Positions 39,641 through 47,859 of a stretch of DNA of 59,594 nt are shown here, piece after piece; the stretch's first letter is position 1, and each line of letters begins with the position of its first letter. The notes beneath the pieces are model-generated. The model was not told where the DNA came from and made no database searches. It worked only from the letters and a program-made list of their open reading frames with translations. The DNA comes from Mycobacterium sp. 852002-10029_SCH5224772 (GTDB lineage: Bacteria > Actinomycetota > Actinomycetes > Mycobacteriales > Mycobacteriaceae), in assembly GCF_001667315.1 (NCBI RefSeq), contig NZ_LZHT01000116.1, positions 1 to 59,594 of the forward strand, given 5' to 3'. The translations under genes were made by a program, and so were the position numbers.

Positions 39641-41752
39641 CTATTTGTGGCCGCCGCCGCCGCCGTGGCCGCCGCCAAAGCCGCCGCCGCCGTGGCCGCC
39701 GCCGAAGCCTCCGCCGGTGTGGCCGCCGCCAAAGCCACCACCGCTGTGGCCGCCGCCAAAGCCGCCCAAGCCACCGCCGCTGTGCCCGCCGCCGAAGCCT
39801 CCGCCGCCGCTAGGTGCCGGAGCGTGGCCGCCGCCAAATCCGCCGCCACTATGACCGCCGCCGAAGCCGCCTCCGGGAGCAGGAGCGTGGCCACCGCCAA
39901 GCCCGCCGCCGGGGGCAGAAGCGTGCCCGCCGCCAAGTCCGCCCGGACCGCCCCCACCAGGCTTCGGTACATGACCGCCACCCGAACCCGGTGTCGGAAC
40001 GTGCCCACCACCCGAACCCGGCGTCGGAACGTGGCCGCCACCCGAGCCACCGGAACCCGGCGTGGGCACGTGGCCACCACCCGAGCCACCGGAACCCGGC
40101 GTGGGCACGTGGCCACCACCAGAGCCACCAGAACCGGGAGTCGGAACGTGGCCACCACCAGAGCCACCCGAGCCAGGCGTCGGAACATGCCCACCACCAG
40201 AGCCACCCGAGCCAGGCGTCGGAACATGCCCACCACCTGAGCCACCCGTGCCACCGGAACCGGGAGTGGGAACGTGGCCGCCGCCGGAGTTGCCCGGAGC
40301 GCTCGGCTTGGGCGGGGTGCCTTCACCGGGAGACGTTTGGTGCGGCGGCGACTGCGGAACCGTGCCGCCCACCTTCGGGGGCGTCGGCGGCTGAGGAATG
40401 TGTGCCGGCGGTTGGGGCAGCACCGGTTGAGGGACCGGAACTCGCGGCGGGGCCTCGAACAGCGGCGGCCTCACAACGGGATTCGGGATCGGGATGCGGA
40501 CCGGCACCGGAACCGGAACCGGGGGAACGACAACGGGAACCGGAATCACCGGCGGGGCCGCGGGAAGGGGAGGGGCCGCCGGCGGCGGAACCGCCGGCAG
40601 CGGCGCGGCGACCGGGGGGTTCAACGGTTTCGGCGCGGCCACCGGGGCCGGCAGGCTGATCTTCGGCTCCGGTACGGACGCCTGCACCGGTACCGGGGCC
40701 TGCTCGGTGGGAACGATCAGGTGTTGGTTCGGGGTCGGCTGCAAAGCGACGGTTCCCGTCGTGCGGATGCCGATCGCCAACGCGATCTCGAGCGCCAGCA
40801 CCGCGCTGATGCCGGCTACCGCCAACCCGCTACCGACCAGCAAGGCCGGCCGCCGCTGCGGCTGACTCGCTTCGGGAAGGAACAGCCGTTCGATGACAAC
40901 GGTCGGCGAGTCGGCATCCTCATCCCCCACCGCGCTGTAGGCGAGCTCGTCGTCACCGGCGGCCTGCGGACCGAAGGGAACATAGAGGTATTCGGGCAGG
41001 GAGTGCTGGTCGACCGCGCCGGTACCGGGGTCTTGCGCATAGGCCAGCGCAGCGGTTGAGGAGGCAAACAGCGGGGCGTTCGCCGACGCCAGTGCGGCCC
41101 CGCGGGCCAGCGCCATGTCCGGCTCCTCGGCCACACTCACGTCGAGGCATGTCGTCGACTGCAAGACCGACGTCAACGGCGCGACATCGATGCCCGAGCC
41201 GACGACGAACAGCCCGCCCGGTAGTGATTCCAGCTTCTGCAGCCCGGCGACCATCGCGCCGAGTTGCTCGGCGGCGGCGCCGTAGGATTCGGCGCGGATC
41301 TGCTGCTTGTAAACATCCGGGATGGAACCGTCGGAGGTCTCGACGACGGCCAACGTCGCGGTGTCGGGCTCCACCAACAGCACGGCGGTGCGTTCGTACC
41401 CCATTGCGCCGCCGACGTTTTGCGCCAGCGCCGCCGCCGCAAGAAACGCCGAGACCAGCATCACATTGTCGAGCCGGTGAGCGGTCAGCGCGTCGCGCAA
41501 GGCGGCCGCTTCGAGTTGATCGGTCCACGTCACCCCGATGGATGACAACTCGAGGCCGGCATCGGCCGCGCCCTCGCGGGTGCCCAAAATCGCCGAGATC
41601 ACGCGGTCGGGCGCGCTCGCGGTCGCTGCGCCATCGGCGGCGGTGACGTCGATCGCGTCCTCTTCCACCGTGGCGCCGTCGGCGTATTCGCCTTGCACGA
41701 CAACCATTTGGATCGACGACGGTGCCATCGACACCCCGAGCACGATATCCAA
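39641..41752 (-). CDS. Actin-fold-like membrane protein with long Gly/His/Pro repeat tail, array member 3
   Basis: A 703-residue paralogue of the previous two, with a start (DIVLGVSMAPSSIQMVVVQG) and actin-like domain (1-300) like theirs. The transmembrane helix is at about 305-330. The rest, some 370 residues, is low complexity: Pro/Val-rich (PVPVPVRIPIPNP), then about eight copies of GGGHVPTPGS, then GGGH/GGGF repeats to the end (GGGGGHK). The tail should lie outside the membrane; its many His residues suggest metal or polyanion binding. TTG start with GGAGGGG upstream. It probably leads a three-gene transcript. Confidence 0.75.
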   Translation of the reverse strand: MDIVLGVSMAPSSIQMVVVQGEYADGATVEEDAIDVTAADGAATASAPDRVISAILGTREGAADAGLELSSIGVTWTDQLEAAALRDALTAHRLDNVMLVSAFLAAAALAQNVGGAMGYERTAVLLVEPDTATLAVVETSDGSIPDVYKQQIRAESYGAAAEQLGAMVAGLQKLESLPGGLFVVGSGIDVAPLTSVLQSTTCLDVSVAEEPDMALARGAALASANAPLFASSTAALAYAQDPGTGAVDQHSLPEYLYVPFGPQAAGDDELAYSAVGDEDADSPTVVIERLFLPEASQPQRRPALLVGSGLAVAGISAVLALEIALAIGIRTTGTVALQPTPNQHLIVPTEQAPVPVQASVPEPKISLPAPVAAPKPLNPPVAAPLPAVPPPAAPPLPAAPPVIPVPVVVPPVPVPVPVRIPIPNPVVRPPLFEAPPRVPVPQPVLPQPPAHIPQPPTPPKVGGTVPQSPPHQTSPGEGTPPKPSAPGNSGGGHVPTPGSGGTGGSGGGHVPTPGSGGSGGGHVPTPGSGGSGGGHVPTPGSGGSGGGHVPTPGSGGSGGGHVPTPGSGGSGGGHVPTPGSGGGHVPTPGSGGGHVPKPGGGGPGGLGGGHASAPGGGLGGGHAPAPGGGFGGGHSGGGFGGGHAPAPSGGGGFGGGHSGGGLGGFGGGHSGGGFGGGHTGGGFGGGHGGGGFGGGHGGGGGHK
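39965..40285 (-). repeat. Tandem coding repeats for GGGHVPTPGSGGS
   Basis: The DNA repeats in units of mainly 39 bp with a shorter 30-bp form at one end, all in frame, giving about eight HVPTPGS cores and a ninth HVPKPGG. On the plus strand the unit reads CCGGAACCCGGCGTGGGCAC followed by GTGGCCACCACC. These are coding repeats, not CRISPR or VNTR in non-coding DNA, and are likely to vary in number between strains. Confidence 0.85.
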
Positions 41753-41858
41753 TACAACCCCTCCAAAGGCATTGCACGCTAAACCACGGCCAGGCGGAGG
41801 TAAAAACTACGGCTACCTAAGTATCGCGCAGAACGGGGGCGAGCGGGCCCCACAGAAC

Positions 41859-42431
41859 CTATGTAGACGATATGAAGTTCTGATAGGAGCGCGAGGGTGT
41901 GGGCCCTCGCTGGCCCTGGTACTTCGACCCCACTCGCGAACTGCCGTAAGGATGTTCGGCCGGGCTGGTCAGCCGCAGGATACACAGCTGACCGATCTTC
42001 ATGCCCGGCCACAGCGTGATCGGCAGGTTCGCGACGTTGGACAGCTCGAGGGTGATGTGACCGCTGAACCCGGGATCGATGAACCCGGCGGTCGAGTGCG
42101 TCAGCAGGCCGAGGCGGCCCAGCGACGACTTGCCCTCCAGCCGTCCCGCGAGGTCCTCGGGCAAGGTGATGAGCTCCAGCGTCGAGCCCAGCACGAACTC
42201 GCCGGGATGCAGCACGAACGGCTCCCCCTCGGCGGGTTCGACCAAGGTGGTCAGCTCGTCCTGTTGCTTCGCCGGGTCGATGTGGGTGTAGCGGGTGTTG
42301 TTGAACACCCGGAACATGCAGTCAAGGCGAACGTCGATGCTGGACGGCTGCACCAGGGCGTCGTCGAACGGGTCGATGCCCAACCGGCCGGCGGTGATTT
42401 CAGCCCTGAGGTCGCGATCGGAGAGCAACAC
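41859..42431 (-). CDS. dcd: dCTP deaminase, bifunctional type
   Basis: Converts dCTP toward dUMP for thymidylate synthesis; the mycobacterial enzyme is known to combine deaminase and dUTPase activity. The 190 residues match Rv0321 exactly in length. The trimer signature GKSSLGRLGLLTHSTAGFID carries the Ser, Arg and Glu-region residues of the active site, and FSGHITLELSN follows. The start is GTG (42431). It lies upstream of the actin-fold array rather than next to udgA. Confidence 0.96.
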   Translation of the reverse strand: MLLSDRDLRAEITAGRLGIDPFDDALVQPSSIDVRLDCMFRVFNNTRYTHIDPAKQQDELTTLVEPAEGEPFVLHPGEFVLGSTLELITLPEDLAGRLEGKSSLGRLGLLTHSTAGFIDPGFSGHITLELSNVANLPITLWPGMKIGQLCILRLTSPAEHPYGSSRVGSKYQGQRGPTPSRSYQNFISST

Positions 42432-42460
42432 GCGACGAGCCTATCTGCTGCTGAACGGGC

Positions 42461-43105
42461 TCAGCGGAGATAGACCTCCCCGCCGGTCGGATATCCGCCC
42501 CCGAGTGTCGTGACGTGGACATGGTCGTAATGGCCGAGCCGGCTGGCTTGCGATCCGCCCGGCGTGTAGTAGACGCCCCGCCAGATCGCATCCTGGATCC
42601 CGAACCGCGCGGCGTTCTGCATCACGTAGGCGACGATCGCGTTGCCCAGAGCGATGCCCTCGGCGCTGCCGGGGTCGGGAATCATGACATCAAGCGCCAA
42701 CCCCCGGGGATGCCAGGGCAGCGGATCCGGCCGCACCCCACCGATCTCGTGGATCTGGGGGAACTCCGCGCTGATGCTGCGCTCGACCAAGATCGTCCGG
42801 ACCTGTAGCCCCTGCTCCGCCGCAAGGCCGACCGGCAAGAAACGCGATTGTCTGTGGTAGCGCGATGCGGCGGTGGGCTGGCCGTCATCGAGTCCTTTAG
42901 CGGGCCGCTTCGCCGCGGCTGTCACGATTTGCACGCAACAGGGGGCGACGTCGCTGATAACGGGTTTTGGCGCCGGCTGGGCAGCCAATGGATGAACGTC
43001 TCCGGAGACCGCGAAGAACACCGCCGCGGGGGCGAGCACCGCTGCCAGGGCCACTGATGGCTTACGCCGCTTCCTGGCTAATTCGTGCCGACCCACCCGG
43101 AGCAC
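42461..43105 (-). CDS. Secreted M15-like protein (Rv0320-like)
   Basis: A 214-residue exported protein. A basic start and hydrophobic segment (about 18-34, VALAAVLAPAAVFFAV) form a signal peptide ending near AAQPAP. The C-terminal half has WHPRGLALDVMIPD and GHYDHVHVTTLGG. The spacing His-x6-Asp then HVH resembles the zinc ligands of D-Ala-D-Ala carboxypeptidases (M15) and related cell-wall hydrolases. A peptidoglycan-related role is likely but the catalytic base is not certain. GTG start (43105), with a second GTG at 43096. Matches Rv0320 in neighbourhood. Confidence 0.8.
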   Translation of the reverse strand: MLRVGRHELARKRRKPSVALAAVLAPAAVFFAVSGDVHPLAAQPAPKPVISDVAPCCVQIVTAAAKRPAKGLDDGQPTAASRYHRQSRFLPVGLAAEQGLQVRTILVERSISAEFPQIHEIGGVRPDPLPWHPRGLALDVMIPDPGSAEGIALGNAIVAYVMQNAARFGIQDAIWRGVYYTPGGSQASRLGHYDHVHVTTLGGGYPTGGEVYLR

Positions 43106-43268
43106 ATTACGTTGCGATAACGAAATAATAAATATCAGCGTTATGAGAATAGTTAGATAGGCGTCTTAGATTTCGCGTGCGCGCTCTTAATCGGGAGGTA
43201 GGCAGAGGTCAGGCCCCCGCGCGGGTGAGCGCGCCTGCCGCTGGATGCTAGCCTGCTGAGGCGACCGT

Positions 43269-43342
43269 GCCGATGTAGTTCAATGGCAGAACATCAGCTT
43301 CCCAAGCTGAATACGCGGGTTCGATTCCCGTCATCGGCTCCA
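43269..43342 (+). tRNA. tRNA-Gly (anticodon CCC)
   Basis: A complete 74-nt cloverleaf. Acceptor GCCGATG pairs with CATCGGC; D-arm GTTC-AATGGCA-GAAC; anticodon stem TCAGC/GCTGA with loop TTCCCAA, giving anticodon CCC; T-arm GCGGG-TTCGATT-CCCGT. The CCA end is encoded. It reads codon GGG. Confidence 0.95.
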
Positions 43343-43627
43343 CGTCTCACCACCGGCAACGCTTTCCACATGCTGGGCAGCGCGGCCCGGGCACCGAATC
43401 TCTTCCTTGCTCGAGGCGACGCCACGGCGATTGGCGTGTCATGCGCAGTCTGGCCACAGAACCGCGCGCGATGGCTAGTCCCGTTTGCTCGGCCCTACAT
43501 AGCGTTGGCGGCGTGATACGGCACCCACGGCGCGGCTGCCCATGCCGGCGCTAGGGCCACGACCGCTGTTAAGTCTCAACGCTGGCAACCATGCGGTCTT
43601 CCGTCGCGTTAACCGGGGGGTGAGGCA

Positions 43628-44764
43628 GTGAAGTTCGGTGTCGTCGAAGCGCCACTGCATAGCCGGTTCGGGCCGACGGCGGCGGCCGAAATGGGTTATC
43701 GGACTGCGAAGCTGACCGGTGCTGATTCGTACTGGCTGCCCGACCATCTCAATGCCTTTTTGCCGCGAGCGGTGATGACGCCGAAGTACAGCGGGATAGC
43801 CCGACTGGCGCCCGATGCGGACGCATTCCTGGAGCCGTGGACGACGCTCGGGCACCTCGCCGGCCGGCATCGTTTCAACCGGATGCGACTGGGCACCTGC
43901 GTGACCGACACCGGCCGCCGGAATCCGGCCGTGACGGCGCAGGCCGCGGCGACGCTGCACCTGATGACCCGGGGCCGCGCGGTCCTCGGGATCGGAACCG
44001 GGGAACGCGAAGGCAACGAGCCATACGGGGTGGACTGGTCCAAGCCGGTGGCCAGATTCGAGGAGGGGCTGGCGACGATCCGTGCGCTGTGGAACTCCAA
44101 CGGGCAGTTGGTGAATCGAGATTCGGAATGGTTCCCCCTGCGCAACGCGATTTTCACCTTGCCTCCCGTGAAAGGCAAACGGCCGCAGATCTGGGTGGCC
44201 TCGCACGGACCGCGGATGTTGCGGGCGACGGGTCGCTACGCCGACGGGTGGTTCCCAGTGGCGATCGTTAACCCCGAACGGTACGCAATCGGGTTGGAAC
44301 AGGTTCGGGCGGCCGCCGACGACGCCAACCGGGATCCGTACTCCATCGTCGCCGCGATCACGCAGTTCGTCGTGACCGGGCGCAGTACGGCCGAGGTCGA
44401 CGACGCCTTGGAGTCAGTGCCCGCCCGCACGTATGCCCTCCTTCTCCCGGATGTGGAATGGGCCGAGCATGGCGCCCGTCATCCGATGGGAGAGGGATGC
44501 ACCGGCTATCAGGACATCCTGCCGCAGCTACTCGACGAGGCGACGACGCTCGCCCACATCGATGCGGTACCGCGGGCTTTGATGCGCCGATGCCTACTCA
44601 GCGGAACACCCGACGAGGTCCTCGATCAGCTCGCCACCTACCGCGATCATGGTGTCCGGTATCCCACACTGCTCAACATGAGCACCATCCAGCCCAAACT
44701 CAGCCGCGGGCTGTCCAGCGCATTGCCCTTCATGAAGATCCTCCGCGGAATCGCGAGGTTGTGA
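43628..44764 (+). CDS. LLM-class F420-dependent oxidoreductase (phthiodiolone ketoreductase-like)
   Basis: A 378-residue luciferase-like TIM-barrel protein. It has SYWLPDHLNAFLPR (substrate and F420 side), LGTCVTDTGRRNPAVTAQAAATL, GRAVLGIGTGEREGNEPYG and ATGRYADGWFP, all typical of F420-binding LLM enzymes. Length and pattern resemble the phthiodiolone/phenolphthiodiolone ketoreductase Rv2951c, though many paralogues exist in mycobacteria and the substrate may differ. GTG start with a GGGGGGTGAGG ribosome site. It stands alone between tRNA-Gly and the L,D-transpeptidase gene. Confidence 0.82.
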   Translation: MKFGVVEAPLHSRFGPTAAAEMGYRTAKLTGADSYWLPDHLNAFLPRAVMTPKYSGIARLAPDADAFLEPWTTLGHLAGRHRFNRMRLGTCVTDTGRRNPAVTAQAAATLHLMTRGRAVLGIGTGEREGNEPYGVDWSKPVARFEEGLATIRALWNSNGQLVNRDSEWFPLRNAIFTLPPVKGKRPQIWVASHGPRMLRATGRYADGWFPVAIVNPERYAIGLEQVRAAADDANRDPYSIVAAITQFVVTGRSTAEVDDALESVPARTYALLLPDVEWAEHGARHPMGEGCTGYQDILPQLLDEATTLAHIDAVPRALMRRCLLSGTPDEVLDQLATYRDHGVRYPTLLNMSTIQPKLSRGLSSALPFMKILRGIARL

Positions 44765-45018
44765 GAGCACCAAACCTGGATTGGTCCAATGGGTTTGCAC
44801 GGTTGTCGAGGCCGCCGCCCCCGCGAACGGTCGTTAGCTGGTTGCCCACCATGGAGAACTTCGCAGACACGGTGCGGCGATCAGCATTGAACGAAACCCG
44901 CCGTAGCCAAAACGTGACCGAGGCGTGCCCAAATATCCACGTGCCGTTGCGCTTCCGCAGGTCAGCAGCCATTTATCATCCCTATTGCAACGATGTCAGT
45001 TAAAAGGGAATTGAGGCC

Positions 45019-45834
45019 ATGCGGACAGGTGTTCGGTGTGTTGTTGCGGTCGTCGGGGTTACTGCCGGTGTGGTCGTGGCGCCGGCCGGTGTGAGCCTGG
45101 CGTCGGCCCACCTGTCGCAGGGGCCTGCCATCGCGTCGGTTTCGCCGACGCGCGGCGAGGTGGTGGGTGTGGCGCACCCCGTGGTGGTGACGTTCGGCGC
45201 GCCCGTAACCACCTCAGCCGACCGGCGCGCGGCCGAGCGTGCCGTCAAGGTCAAGTCGACCCCCGCGATGACCGGCAAGTTCGAATGGCTCGACAACAAG
45301 GTTGTGCAGTGGGTGCCCGATCGATACTGGCCGGCGCACAGCACCATTGCGCTGACGGTGGGCCAGGCGACCTCGGAGATCACAACGGGTCCCGCGGTCA
45401 TCGGGGTGGCCAGCGTCTCGCAGCACACGTTCACCGTGAGCATCGACGGAGTCGAGGCGGGACCGCCGACTCAACTCCCGGCGCCGCACCATCGGCCGCA
45501 CTTCGGGGAGCAGGGCGTGATGCCGGCTTCGCTGGGCAGGCCGGAATACGCGACACCGGTCGGCTCGTACACCGTGCTCTCCAAAGAGCCCGCGGTGACC
45601 ATGGATTCGAGCAGCGTCGGCATCCCCGTCGACGATCCCAACGGCTACCTGCTCACGGTCAATCACGCCGTCCGCATCACCAGCCGCGGCCTGTTCGTGC
45701 ATTCGGCCCCCTGGGCCGTCCCCTCACTGGGACTCGAGAACGTCAGCCATGGCTGCATCAGCCTGAGCCCCGATGACGCCGAGTGGTACTACAACCACGT
45801 CAACGTCGGCGACCCGGTGATCGTGCAGGACTAG
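45019..45834 (+). CDS. L,D-transpeptidase, LdtMt1-like
   Basis: A 271-residue exported enzyme that makes 3-3 cross-links in peptidoglycan. A signal peptide (about 1-29) precedes an Ig-like domain (ASVSPTRGEVVGVAHPVVVTF) and the YkuD catalytic domain with HSAPW and SHGCISLSP, where the Cys is the nucleophile. It is close to LdtMt1 (Rv0116c) but has roughly 20 extra residues, including PAPHHRPHFGEQG, between the Ig and catalytic domains. The ATG has GAGG five bases upstream. A strong hairpin follows its stop. It may be a paralogue rather than the ldtA ortholog. Confidence 0.88.
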   Translation: MRTGVRCVVAVVGVTAGVVVAPAGVSLASAHLSQGPAIASVSPTRGEVVGVAHPVVVTFGAPVTTSADRRAAERAVKVKSTPAMTGKFEWLDNKVVQWVPDRYWPAHSTIALTVGQATSEITTGPAVIGVASVSQHTFTVSIDGVEAGPPTQLPAPHHRPHFGEQGVMPASLGRPEYATPVGSYTVLSKEPAVTMDSSSVGIPVDDPNGYLLTVNHAVRITSRGLFVHSAPWAVPSLGLENVSHGCISLSPDDAEWYYNHVNVGDPVIVQD

Positions 45835-45856
45835 CAGCGGCCAATCTTCACGAAGC

Positions 45857-45899
45857 TCGAAGCTCCGCACCCACATGCAGGACGGGTGCGGAGCTTCGA
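45857..45899. terminator. Strong hairpin terminator after the L,D-transpeptidase gene
   Basis: TCGAAGCTCCGCACCC and GGGTGCGGAGCTTCGA pair perfectly over 16 bp with an 11-nt loop, starting 22 bp past the stop codon. The following TTGTGTTGG is only weakly U-rich. The symmetry suits termination from both sides. Confidence 0.75.
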
Positions 45900-45963
45900 T
45901 TGTGTTGGGGCACACGCTTTTCATCGCGCTGCCGTTTGAGCTCGCCCACTCGCGCAACGGAAT

Positions 45964-45993
45964 GGGCCCGCTGGTAGGAAAACCAGCGGGCCC
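45964..45993 (-). terminator. Hairpin terminator after the Pro/Ala-rich secreted protein gene
   Basis: GGGCCCGCTGG and CCAGCGGGCCC form a perfect 11-bp stem with an 8-nt A/T-rich loop, 25 bp beyond the stop codon of the minus-strand gene. Confidence 0.65.
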
Positions 45994-46018
45994 GCCCGAC
46001 ACGGAAAGAGCGTTGACG

Positions 46019-46519
46019 TCAGCTCGACGGTCCGGGCCGAACCGGCTCACCGGGGACCGGCCCGCCGGCGGGCGCCGGACCGGTCGGCGCGTCCTTCACC
46101 CCAGACATGTCGATGATCGGGGCGGCGGCCTCCAGCGGAGCTCCAGCCGCCACCGGCCCGCCCAGGGCAATCAGGGGCGCCCCAGCGGGCACCACCGGCA
46201 CCGGAGGCACTATCGGCACGGGCGGCGCAAGGGGCAGCGGAGGCACGATGGGCACCGGGGCACCGAGCGGCACCGGCCCGGGCACGGCCATGGGCACACC
46301 GGACATGTCAGTGAGCGGCGCCGCGCACATGTCCGCCGGTGCGCCCGCGGCCACGGGGCCTCCGGCGGCCGGCGCCGCATCGCCCGCTTGCCCCTGGATG
46401 CACGCGTGGCCGCCCGTAATCAGCGGGGCGGCCGCCGCGCCGGGGCTCAACGCTATAGCTGCTCCGCACAACCCAGCGCCGGCAACTACCTTCATGTTGA
46501 ACCGATCGACGATCGCCAT
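46019..46519 (-). CDS. Secreted Pro/Ala-rich protein
   Basis: A 166-residue protein with a clear signal peptide (VVAGAGLCGAAIALSPGAAAA, cleavage near residue 30). The mature part is short and low-complexity: GHACIQGQAGDAAPAAGG, a PVPIVPPLPLAPPVPIVPP repeat region and two copies of DMSGV. Two Cys could pair. The ATG at 46519 starts the signal and has GGAG about 11 bases upstream; a start eight codons earlier is open. No domain recognised; it is possibly a wall-associated spacer protein. Confidence 0.68.
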   Translation of the reverse strand: MAIVDRFNMKVVAGAGLCGAAIALSPGAAAAPLITGGHACIQGQAGDAAPAAGGPVAAGAPADMCAAPLTDMSGVPMAVPGPVPLGAPVPIVPPLPLAPPVPIVPPVPVVPAGAPLIALGGPVAAGAPLEAAAPIIDMSGVKDAPTGPAPAGGPVPGEPVRPGPSS

Positions 46520-46981
46520 CAGCTTCAACTCTCCTTTATTCACGCTCAGCTATTTCCGCAGTCAATCAGTGCAGCAGGCCCGCCTAGCCGTACCGAGGCC
46601 GTCTTTTCACGACCGGGCCAATTGTCAGCAGCCGACACGCGACACAAGCCACGCCGCACCGCGCCGTTTCCAAATGGTGACGTCACAACGGTGTCACGGA
46701 TCGGAAGTTTGCCAGAAGACATTCCTGAGCTGCGCCAATAGTCCTGGGCGCAGCGCCCCGCGCGGCGGGTCGTGCCGGCACGCCGTCCGGGCGATAGCGG
46801 GCTCCGGGTCGGCGGCCCCGTCGGCGTCCCCCGTCGCGCCAGCGCCCGACTTCAAATCCCGCGGACTTTATTTTTCCGCAGGTCATTCACAGCGAAAATT
46901 GGGTGCACAAATCTTGTCCAGGAGGTTACATAGAGGTGAACACCGTGAGAGCAACCGATGACAGACGAAGGGGAAGGGCTT
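46520..46981. other. 462-bp intergenic region, divergent promoters
   Basis: This gap separates the Pro/Ala-rich secreted protein gene and the first DUF732 gene, which diverge. It is less GC-rich near 46850-46940 (TTTATTTTTCCGCAGG), where a promoter for the DUF732 gene is likely. Open frames in the gap lack ribosome sites. No RNA gene or repeat was found. Confidence 0.45.
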
Positions 46982-47320
46982 ATGTCACGACGTCGTCTAG
47001 CTGCCGGTTTCATCGCCTCGGCGCTGTTCGGTGCCCCGCTTCTCGCCGGCCTCGTCTGGGCCAGCCCCGCGCAGGCCGACGCGGCCAGCTTTCTCAATGA
47101 CATGCACAAGGATGGGATCCACGCCGTAACCGGCGGCGACGCGGCGCTGTTGGAGGCGGGCCTGAACATCTGCCAGCAAATATCGTGGGGTGCCCCGCCC
47201 GCGCAGCTCGAGGGCTTGGCGCTGCAGCGTTCTAGCGAACGGCAGGGCAATGGTGGGCTCAGTCCGCAACAGGCCGGCGACATCGTCGTCTACGCCGTCC
47301 GTGACCTGTGCCCGAGCTAG
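46982..47320 (+). CDS. DUF732 secreted protein 1
   Basis: A 112-residue exported protein. Signal peptide MSRRRLAAGFIASALFGAPL, with cleavage near AQADA, then the DUF732 helical domain: FLNDMHKDGIHAVTGGDAAL, CQQISWGAPPAQLE and IVVYAVRDLC, with the two conserved Cys. This is a common small secreted family in mycobacteria without known function. The ATG at 46982 follows a GGGGAAGGG ribosome site; a start eight codons upstream is also open. The second DUF732 gene follows. Confidence 0.85.
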   Translation: MSRRRLAAGFIASALFGAPLLAGLVWASPAQADAASFLNDMHKDGIHAVTGGDAALLEAGLNICQQISWGAPPAQLEGLALQRSSERQGNGGLSPQQAGDIVVYAVRDLCPS

Positions 47321-47470
47321 TCACGCTGATCTGAGTTCCCGCGCGCCGCGCGGCGGCGTCGGCTAGTCTTTGCCGACCGTCCATCCTCCGAATTTTCTGC
47401 ACGGCCGATGATGCGCTTGTGTGTAAAGGTGCATCATCTGCATCGGGGGCAGACACGGGGAGAAGGTTGG

Positions 47471-47815
47471 ATGGAGGCACGCGGGCTGGACGCCCGGTTC
47501 ATGGGCGCGGCGCTGACGGTTGGTCCACTTCTGTTCGCCGGGGTCATCTGGGCCGGACCGGCGCGAGCCGACGAGGCGGCCTTTCTCGACGACCTGCACA
47601 ACGCCGGCATTCACGCCGTCGATGGCGGCGACGACGCGCTGTTGCAGATGGGCGCGGAAGTATGCCAGCAGCTTTCCTGGGGGGCTTCTCCCCAGCAGCT
47701 GGAGGCGCTGGCGCTGCAACGCTCCGACGCCGACCAGGGCACCGGCGGGATCAACGGTCGACAGGCCGCCGACGTGGTGATCTTCGCGTTGCGCGATCTG
47801 TGTCCAAACGCCTAG
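47471..47815 (+). CDS. DUF732 secreted protein 2
   Basis: A 114-residue paralogue of the preceding gene. Hydrophobic signal (about 9-28), cleavage near ARADE, then FLDDLHNAGIHAVDGGDDAL, CQQLSWGASPQQLEALALQR and VIFALRDLCPNA. About two thirds of the mature residues match DUF732 protein 1, so the pair is a tandem duplication. ATG with GGGAGAAGG upstream. The 150-bp gap between the copies may hold a separate promoter. Confidence 0.85.
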   Translation: MEARGLDARFMGAALTVGPLLFAGVIWAGPARADEAAFLDDLHNAGIHAVDGGDDALLQMGAEVCQQLSWGASPQQLEALALQRSDADQGTGGINGRQAADVVIFALRDLCPNA

Positions 47816-47859
47816 CGCTGAGCTAGCCGCGGCGGACTCCGCGCTAAGGTGACACTCGA

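Noticed and set aside
39965..40285. Regular 39-bp repeats considered as a CRISPR array
   Set aside because: There are no unique spacers, unit length keeps the reading frame, and the repeats translate to GGGHVPTPGS in a larger protein. No cas genes are nearby.
43283..43516. Open frame overlapping tRNA-Gly
   Set aside because: It begins inside the tRNA and lacks coding character; the following bases to 43627 appear to be spacer and promoter for the LLM oxidoreductase gene.
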